A DNA stretch of 22,876 nucleotides, taken from NCBI GenBank assembly GCA_025769875.1, contig JAGFNK010000755.1, positions 1-22,876 on the forward strand, given 5' to 3'. Both the position numbers and the translations under genes were made by a program. Positions within the stretch are counted from its first letter, which is position 1; the number at the start of each line of letters is the position of its first letter. Below, one piece after another: positions 16,943-22,876 of this stretch. This DNA comes from Russula earlei (Eukaryota > Basidiomycota > Agaricomycetes > Russulales > Russulaceae). The notes beneath the pieces are model-generated. The model did no database searches. It was given only the letters and a program-made list of their open reading frames with translations, and was not told where the DNA came from.

Positions 16943-17696
16943 GGTTGCATCACACAACAGTTGATCCAATGGAGTGGGAGCACACTCAGGGGTGGCAGCA
17001 CCTTCTGGGATACTGTTGTATATGTCAATAAATCCGACATATTCGTTTGCACAAAGTCACCATTGTCCTGGTCCATAGGCTCAGGGACAGGCAACAGTAA
17101 TTTGACTGCACTTGACAAGGCAGCAGACTGATTCAAGATCCACTGCTCAAGGGTCTTGACTGTCTGTATAGTGGGAGTTACCCCAAGTTGGTCAGCAAGA
17201 TCAAGCACTTTGTTTAAGGCCTTGTAAGGGCTGTGAGTGCATTTGCAAGGGTCAGTCGCAGTTGAGATGGTATGTTGTTGGATCCCCAAGGGACCCAGAT
17301 GGGCAATAGTGGTAATGGTTGGGAGTGGGAGTGCGGCAATGTCTGCAATGTGAGAATGTCTAGAACCATGGCTGTGATTGGATTTCTCCTTGCCTTTCCC
17401 TTTTCCTTTCCTGCCACACTTACCATGCTGGCACTTGTTCTTATTGTCATCATGCCTGGGCTTCAAGCCCTGCTGCTGATTAGAGAAGGAGTGGTCACCT
17501 TTCTTGCACTTGACAGTGAAAAGCTTCTGCATGCTGTGCTTTTTGCCAGTGTCATGATTCACCTTGGTTTCAAATTGTGAGGTGATTGTGTCTTGACAGT
17601 AAAATTGACAAGGTCATAGCTGTGAGTGACAATGTGCACAAGCATTTCCCATTTAGGAGGAATACTGGCAAGCATAATGAACACCTGCAGATAATC
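16943..17696 (-). pseudogene. Copia gag (C-terminal part), cut at its upstream side
   Basis: Structural capsid protein of the copia element. Reading starts abruptly at 17696 with DYLQVFIMLASIPPKWE, matching the conserved helix region of copia Gag (UBN2-like). It continues through LVHIVTHSYDLVNFTVK, shifts frame near 17605, then TSQFETKVNHDTGKKHS, a Lys-rich stretch and a His/Lys-rich segment (about 17470-17370) where a zinc knuckle would be expected but is not evident. After another shift near 17050 it reads EYVGFIDIYNSIPEGAATP and PLDQLLCDATTV up to the SINE-like unit. The upstream N-terminal half is missing because another LTR begins exactly at 17697. Confidence 0.7.
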
Positions 17697-17956
17697 TGTC
17701 AAGACTCACTGTTGAACAATCCAGTTCAAGAGTGAGATAAGAGCTCAGAGACAAGTTGACTGAGTTCTAGGATGAAGTTGGCAAAGAGCACAGTCCAAAC
17801 AAGTAACAAATACCAGAGGGGAACTGGCACTGGTTGTGAGAGGTGATCATGGAAGGAGAGAGCCAGGGTGCACTAGATAAGGTGGTCCTAAAGGAGTACC
17901 TTCAGAAATGGAGTGCCACAAATCAAATGGACAGTCTGAGGACTGTCCACTACTTT
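17697..17956 (-). repeat. Family-A LTR fragment, split by the gypsy element
   Basis: Begins TGTCAAGACTCACTGTTGAAC exactly as 11095 and aligns with 11095-11353 throughout, including the hairpin GGACAGTC-tgag-GACTGTCC at 17929-17948. Similarity ends at CTACTTT, where the gypsy LTR starts (TGTCACGG at 17957). It is the 3' end of an LTR that landed in copia gag; its remaining part should follow the gypsy element outside the window. Confidence 0.75.
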
Positions 17957-18841
17957 TGTCACGGTAACGAGCTGTGTCAGTTCTTCAAGCCTGAAGTCGA
18001 GTTGATAGTAAAGTGTGTTTCAAGAAATGGGCTGGTTCCTGTTGTAATGAGTAAGGATCCCTGCAGCGGTTGAAGTGTTTATGCTAAGCAGGTTATGGCC
18101 AATAGACCCTTCCTAGTATGACTTGGTCTGTTGAGAAGCTAGGGTAAGGTTGTAATAGGATAGACTAGGGCTGATTCCACTAGCTATATGCGTTCAAGTC
18201 TGTCGTAGACCTTGAACATGCAGAGAGAGGAAGGTATGTCTTGAAGGAGGAGAGCTCTTCTCAGTAGAGTGAAGAGAGACTCTTAGGGGAGGAAGGGAGA
18301 GGCGAAGAGTAGGTGGTGGATGGTGTGTGTGTGTGAAGAGTTGATGAAATGGAAAGGTGGATGTGGTTTGAGGATTAGGAGTTGCGTGGGTTGCAGGCGA
18401 ATATGTTTGGAGAAGAGTAGGTTGGATTCTACAAGAGACCAAGCTTAGGGCTTTGGTCACAAAGTACTGAGCTTATATATACAGGAGAAGCACAGCAATA
18501 GCTGCGCTTTGACTGTGCTACTAGTATAGTAGGAGTCATCATAAGTAGGAGTCATAGGAATATAGCCACAAATGAGTCAGAGTCAAGTAACTGTGCTGCA
18601 CAGTAAATGCGCAGCATTGCACAGTCAAAACCAAGGAGCAAATATAAAAGGAAAGAGAACCAAACAAAGGGAAAGTAACAGCAATCCAGTGTTACCTGGA
18701 TGTGTATGGATCACATGATAAGACAGAAAGGATCACAAGATGTAAGAGATCATGAGACCAGTAAGTAAAGGGACGTACAAAGGCAAGCAGTCCATAGTGA
18801 AAGGTAAGAAGTAGTCATAAAAGGAAAATGGTATAACATCA
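17957..18841 (-). repeat. Gypsy 3' LTR
   Basis: 885 bp. On the minus strand it starts TGATGTTATACC at 18841, right after a run of seven G, and ends GTTACCGTGACA at 17957. TATATATAAG at 18472-18481 is followed by a hairpin around AAGCTTAGGGCTT (18437-18458) and a long CT-rich leader (about 18200-18430). A GT microsatellite lies near 18325-18335. The right limit is well supported by the polypurine tract; the left limit rests on TG/CA and on where family-A similarity stops. Confidence 0.68.
18472..18481 (-). promoter_or_regulatory. TATA box of gypsy 3' LTR
   Basis: Minus-strand TATATATAAG about 15-35 bases before the CCAAAGCCCTAAGCTTGG hairpin. Confidence 0.6.
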
Positions 18842-18848
18842 CCCCCCC
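18842..18848 (-). promoter_or_regulatory. Gypsy polypurine tract
   Basis: Seven consecutive G on the minus strand (GATGGGGGGG) directly before the LTR start. Confidence 0.75.
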
Positions 18849-18924
18849 ATCAAGGCCCTTAGAAGTGAGAACGATGATGATAAGGCCGACCTACTTTCCT
18901 CCAAGGCTGGTCCGACTACACAGA

Positions 18925-20049
18925 TCATACCCTTTTTGTTTGATAATCTCCTCTGTTGGGACAGTTTGGTCAAATGTGCCCCAGTTCACTGCAATGAAAG
19001 CAGGATTTTCTGGAGTGACAGGAGGAGATTGGTGGGAGTCTGAGAGTGTTGGATGAGAAGGATGAGCCAGGGAGTCGGAAGGAGTCGGCGGAGGAAGATG
19101 AATCAAGTTGCATAAGTTCCTGTATGCGACTACCATCTTCTTCTTTGTCTGATCTGTCTTGCCACCTGAGGTTGAGGGTAACCTGATTGAGAGTATTGGC
19201 GGTGGCAAGGGTTTGTTTGACTTCCTTGAGGTGGCCTTGATGTTTGAGTATTTGGGCGAAGAGGAGGCATATGGTTTGTCTCCTTTTGAGGATCTCTGTT
19301 GTCCTGTACCTGTATGACTTAACTCCAGCTGTGAGGGAGGGGTCATTGTTGTCCTCGATGGCCCTATCGATGAAATTCGTGTAAGGCTGGTCAGCGAGGA
19401 GCATGTCCCACTGCTCCTCGTTGTGGACTGAGATGGGCCAGGCAGCGGGGATTGGTGTGAATACTCGAGAGAAGATGGGGGCTCCCTTGCCAAGGGTAGC
19501 ATGGATGAGGGGTTCTGGTCAGGCATCCAGCTTGACAAGAAACCAGTTTGCCCTGTACATGGTTCCTCCAGGGTACTCAGGGACTGTGAAGTCAATGAGG
19601 GGGTAGTCAGAGGAGGGGATCCAGTCAGGGCTGGGTTGTGGAAGGCGAGGGGTGTCAAAGAATTTGGCAGCCTCGAATTGTTCAGCAAGGGAGAATGGGG
19701 ATGGAGTGCGTGTTGGGAAAAGGTCAAGTCCCAGGGCATTGCACTCAGATCCAAGAAGGGTGGAGGAGAGGGAGATGGATGGTGAAAGAGGGGAGAGACA
19801 GACTCGGGCAGCGGTGTTGTTGTTGTCCTCATCGCACTTGTATGCAGGAGGGTTCTTGAAGGGTAAAGACCTTCTTGCCAATTGGGGAGTGGGGGAGGCA
19901 ATGGCATCGACGTCAGCATAGGACAGTGTTGGGGAAGGGTAGGCAAGAACGGGGGAGGCACAAGTGGGGACTGGGGACAAGGGACAGTAGGTGGGGGATG
20001 AGTAGGTTGGGACGGGTGAGGATGGAATATAAACTGGGGATTGAGACAT
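18925..20049 (-). pseudogene. Extra gypsy ORF with gag-like C-terminal zinc knuckle
   Basis: From ATG 20049 a frame of about 374 codons begins MSQSPVYIPSSPVPTYSSPT (Pro/Ser-rich). It continues through a better-structured middle (EYPGGTMYRANWFLVKLDA, ISVHNEEQWDMLLADQPYTN) and a helical stretch (about 19360-19130: TEILKRRQTICLLFAQILKH). It ends in CFHCSELGHI-PNCPNR, a CX2CX4HX4C knuckle (about 19000-18960) of the Gag/nucleocapsid type. It lies downstream of the chromodomain and upstream of the LTR, not at the usual Gag position. Two in-frame stops (19519, 18970) are TGA where Arg fits. A TATA box lies 136 bases upstream. An overlapping frame (20207-18891) is open for 438 codons but is Ser/Pro/Leu-rich with no motif. 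Function unknown; RNA binding is inferred. Confidence 0.6.
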
Positions 20050-20184
20050 TGGCAGTAATGAGAAGAGGTCGAGTTTGAAGAAGAAGAAGGTGAAGAAGGT
20101 GAGGAAGGAGTTTGGTAGATAGAGTGGATGAGATGGCAAGCAAGTTGTAAAAGATGCTCTGCCATCTCAAGTTCTGGAGGAGGG

Positions 20185-20192
20185 TTTTTATA
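20185..20192 (-). promoter_or_regulatory. Internal TATA box before the extra ORF
   Basis: Minus-strand TATAAAAA, overlapping the TAA that ends pol, then a CT-rich leader to ATG 20049. Suggests an internal promoter for a separate transcript. Confidence 0.5.
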
Positions 20193-21703
20193 CATGAGCT
20201 TGTCCACCCACAGGGGAATTTGTCTTTGAGTTCAAGTATTCTTTGAGTAGGGCTGGAGCATGAAGGTCAGCAGAATTGACCCATGAGCACTCCGAAACCG
20301 GGTATCCTTCCCAATGAACAAGGTATTGTGTCTTCCCTCGGTACCTTCTGTCTCTGATGATAGCAGCAATTTCATACTCTTCTTCTCCTTGTACAATGTC
20401 AGGTGGTGGTTGGGTAAAAGCTTTGCCATATGCCCCTGTTTCAGTGAATGGCATGAGAAGATCCACATGAAACACATTGTGGATTTTCATTGATGGGGGC
20501 AATTTGATGCAGTACGCCACTGGTGTGATTTGTTGTATCACCTCAAATGGTCCATAATGCCAGGGGGCAAGCTTCTTTGATGGGGCCTTAACCACCAGAT
20601 TACGTCCATCCAGCCACATGAGTTGTCCTTCTTTGAGCTTCCTTGGTTCTTCTGATGGTTTGATACGTTTCAGAAGTTCCTCCTGTGCCCTGGATCATAC
20701 CTGTTCTATGATTTTGAGACGTGTTTCAGCCTCAGGAACAGATATGTCCATTGTAGTCCATTTGGCAGTTGGATTGAAACCAATAAGAAGTTCATGTGGT
20801 GTGTGCCTAGTGCCTTCATGTCGCCAAGTATTGTGAGCAAACTCAGCAATAGGAAGTAGTGTGTGCCAATCATTTTGCCATCCATTTACAAATTCCCTTA
20901 GGTAAGTTTCTATCCAGAGGTTCATCTGGTCAATTTGTCCATCTGTGCATGGGTGGAAGGCAGTGCTCAAATTTTGTTTGATCCCTGTGGCTTTGCAGAT
21001 GGCCCTGGCAAAGTTTCCTTTGAAATGGGGGTCCCTATCAGAGATAATTGTTTTGGGAATTCCAAACCATGGAAATAGATTAGCCAGGTACTTGATGGCA
21101 ATGCCCAGGCCATCTATGGTTTTATTGCAGGGGATAAACTTTGCGGCCTTTGAACAGCCTTGATCGACAATGGTGAGAATGGAATCATATGATCTGGATT
21201 TTGGAAGATCCATGATAAGGTCCATTGAAACATATTGGAAGGGGCCAGCTGACACATTTGTATCAAATGGTTGGAGTGGCACATGTCTCAGGGTGGTGAT
21301 GGCTTCAGATTCTTGACACTTAGCACATCCCTTGACGTATTCTTCTACAAAGAGGCAAAGTCTAGGCCCTACATATTTCCTTCTTATAAGATCCCAAGTG
21401 TTAGTGATGCCAGGGTGTCCTCCCACTGGGGAATCATGGACTTCCTTCAAGATTTCCCATTGTAAAGCAGGGTCATCAGGTAGGTAAGTGTGCAAGGGGA
21501 GTGACTTGTGTGAATAAGCTTTGCGTGCAAAAGCTTCCTGGTTGTTGCCAAAGGTACAATTAAGAGTAGGAGCACGAGCTTCAGGGATGTTTGCCTTCTG
21601 CAAGTGCTCATTGAAGATGTGATCAGGTATGAGTGTGATGGCTTTGTTGTGAATATTTTCTCCTTTGTGATCAGGTCATCATGATAGAATATCGGCAACA
21701 GTG
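20188..21703 (-). pseudogene. Gypsy pol: integrase and chromodomain
   Basis: Inserts the cDNA copy; the chromodomain directs it to methylated-histone chromatin. One minus-strand frame shows the HHCC finger (HDSPVGGHPG...CAKCQESE, about 21450-21300), the catalytic core with SMDLIMDLP (about 21215) and ISDRDPHFKGNF (about 21040), and STAFHPCTDGQIDQMN (about 20950). In the last, the usual catalytic Glu is Asp. A GPY-type module follows (APWHYGPFEVIQQI, NVFHVDLLMPF), then the chromodomain YEIAAIIRDRRYRGKTQYLV with HWEGYP and CSWV (20375-20260). Stops at 21676-21681 (two TGA) and 20695 (TGA) sit where Arg is usual. Ends in TAA at 20188. Confidence 0.85.
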
Positions 21704-22876
21704 TTAGATTTTCCAGGGATAGTTGTCAACTTGAAGTTGTATTCCTGGAGGAGGGCCATCCACCTTGCTTGACGTGGTGAAAGGTCCTGGGGTTTGCAGA
21801 AGTAGGCCAGATTGGCATGATCAGTGCGGATAGTCACTTCATGACATGCCCCAAGTAGCCAGTGTCAATATTCTTTAAGGACAGATACTATAGCAAGTAG
21901 TTCAATGTCATGGATATCATAGTTCCTTTCTGCTGGTAATAGTGATCTTGAATAATATACCAGGGGATGGATACCATCTTCGAATTGTTGAGAAATAGTG
22001 GCTCCCAGAGCAAAGGAAGAGGCATCAGCATCAACAATGAAAGGTTTGTCAAAGTCTGGGTTTCAAAGAACAGGGTAATGGGTGAAGATATTCTTGAGAA
22101 TATTGAATGATGATTCTGTGTAGTTATCCCAGACCCAAGGTTTGTTTTTCTTTGTGAGCCAGACTAGAGGTTGAACAATGTCCGAATATGCTGGAATGAA
22201 GTTGCAATAGTAGTTTCCAAAGCCAAGGAAAGAGCGTAATTCATGTAGATTGGTAGGGGCTTTCCAATCACGAATTCCTTTAACTTTGATTGGATCCATC
22301 TTGATCATTCCTTTGCCAATAATGACACCGAGATAGTCAATTTCTTCTTTGTGGAATTGACATTTCTCAGGTTTAAGGAAGAGGTCATTATCTTGAAGCT
22401 TCTTAAAGATGCGAGTAACAAGGTTTTATGATACTCCCATCCTTTTGATGCTTCTGTGGCAATGATGCCATCGTCCATATAGATGTGGAACTCCATGTCA
22501 TGATGATTGAGTTCTTCTCTAAAGATATCATTGACCATAGATTGGAAAGTGGCAGAGGTGTTAGTGAGACCAAAAGTCATCACCATTGGTTCAAATAAGC
22601 CCTTGTTTGTTTTGAATGCTGCCTTCCATTGGTCGCCGTCTTTAATGTGTATGTTGTTATAACCCCATCGTACATCAAACTTAGTGAAGTATTGTTTACT
22701 TCCTAAGCAAGTGATTATTTCGGGAATGAGAGGTAGAGGGGTTTTGGTTTTCAACAGTGATTACATTAAGGTGTCTATAATCTTGGACGTAGCGTCTTTT
22801 GCCATCTTTCTTGCCTACAAAGAAGCAAGGAGAGGCGTATGGTGATTTTGAAGGACGTATGTATCCTTTATCCTTT
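21704..22876 (-). pseudogene. Gypsy pol: reverse transcriptase and RNase H (partial)
   Basis: The edge of the window enters RT at [20 protein letters not shown] and [15 protein letters not shown]. After a frame shift near 22752 come [50 protein letters not shown] and FHIYMDDG (catalytic Asp pair intact). A second shift near 22425 restores the main frame (IFKKLQDNDLFLKPEKCQFH). Then the connection domain (LRSFLGFGNYYCNFIPAYSD) and RNase H (FIVDADASSFALGATISQQ, RNYDIHDIELLAIV, RTDHANL) follow. TGA stops at 22063 and 21865 replace expected Arg. The N-terminal part is outside the window. Confidence 0.87.

Larger units (their letters stand above)
12074..17696 (-). mobile_element. Ty1/copia retrotransposon, decayed and invaded
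   Basis: On the minus strand: gag (cut at 17696), protease, integrase, RT, RNase H, polypurine tract, 3' LTR. Integrase upstream of RT defines the Ty1/copia order. Three insertions break it: a family-A solo LTR in its LTR, another solo LTR (16101-16643) and a tRNA-headed unit (16709-16937). Removing the latter two at their target duplications restores a continuous frame between gag and protease. The 5' LTR and gag N-terminus are not in the window; they should lie beyond the gypsy element on the right. Confidence 0.85.
17957..22876 (-). mobile_element. Chromodomain Ty3/gypsy retrotransposon (3' part)
   Basis: Minus strand: RT, RNase H, integrase, chromodomain, an extra zinc-knuckle ORF, polypurine tract and 3' LTR. 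RT before integrase defines Ty3/gypsy, and a C-terminal chromodomain marks a chromovirus. Gag, protease, RT N-terminus and 5' LTR lie beyond the right edge. Its point mutations are nearly all CGA-to-TGA. Confidence 0.88.

Noticed and set aside
11095..17956. The similar TGTCAAGACTCACTG... blocks at 11095 and 17697 as the two LTRs of the copia element
   Set aside because: The first is closed by its own CTTTC duplication, copia's polypurine tract points to an LTR start at 12431 instead, and copia gag continues right up to 17696 with its N-terminus missing.

Overview
The window looks like a heterochromatic, transposon-packed stretch of a filamentous fungal genome, most likely a basidiomycete (Agaricomycetes). 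Grounds for this are a chromodomain Ty3/gypsy element, a fungal Ty1/copia element, a LINE, a psi-factor-producing oxygenase (Ppo) relic with 50-70 bp spliceosomal introns, and CT-rich leaders before start codons. I see no prokaryotic genes, rRNA, CRISPR array or intact host gene. Family names rest on motifs read by eye, not on database searches.

Left third (1-7116). A DNA transposon with hAT hallmarks spans 413-7094. It has 10-bp terminal inverted repeats (TAGGGCTGCC / GGCAGCCCTA), a perfect 8-bp target duplication (AGGGTACC at 405-412 and 7095-7102), and subterminal regions full of CCGTAC-like repeats. Its cargo is a decayed, intron-bearing Ppo gene fragment (about 4502-6250). A 3.7-kb LINE (621-4320, poly-A tail, 13-bp target duplication GACAAACCCCACC) later jumped into it.

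Middle (7117-11094). There is a solo LTR (7117-7945, duplication GTCAG), then a TA-flanked inverted-repeat element (8200-9540). Next is a second hAT-like element (9575-10836) with GC-rich subterminal repeats, which encloses what looks like the promoter, leader and first exon of a host gene.

Right half (about 10.85-22.9 kb). A Ty1/copia element on the minus strand runs from its 3' LTR (right end at 12431) through RNase H, RT, integrase and protease to gag. It is broken by three later insertions: a solo LTR in its LTR (11095-12068, duplication CTTTC), a solo LTR between gag and protease (16101-16643, duplication CTGCC), and a tRNA-headed SINE-like unit (16709-16937, duplication ACTGT). Gag is cut at 17696 by an LTR of the same family as the first two large solo LTRs. 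That LTR is itself split at 17956 by a minus-strand chromodomain Ty3/gypsy element running off the right edge. The gypsy element carries an extra ORF downstream of pol that ends in a gag-type zinc knuckle and has its own TATA box.

Nearly all coding frames are dead. The premature stops are overwhelmingly TGA where the alignment expects arginine (CGA to TGA), as expected from C-to-T change at methylated CpG. The order of insertion can be reconstructed from the target duplications. The points most worth following up are gene-fragment capture by two hAT-like elements, the extra zinc-knuckle ORF of the gypsy element, and 5'-end hairpins shared by unrelated LTR families.
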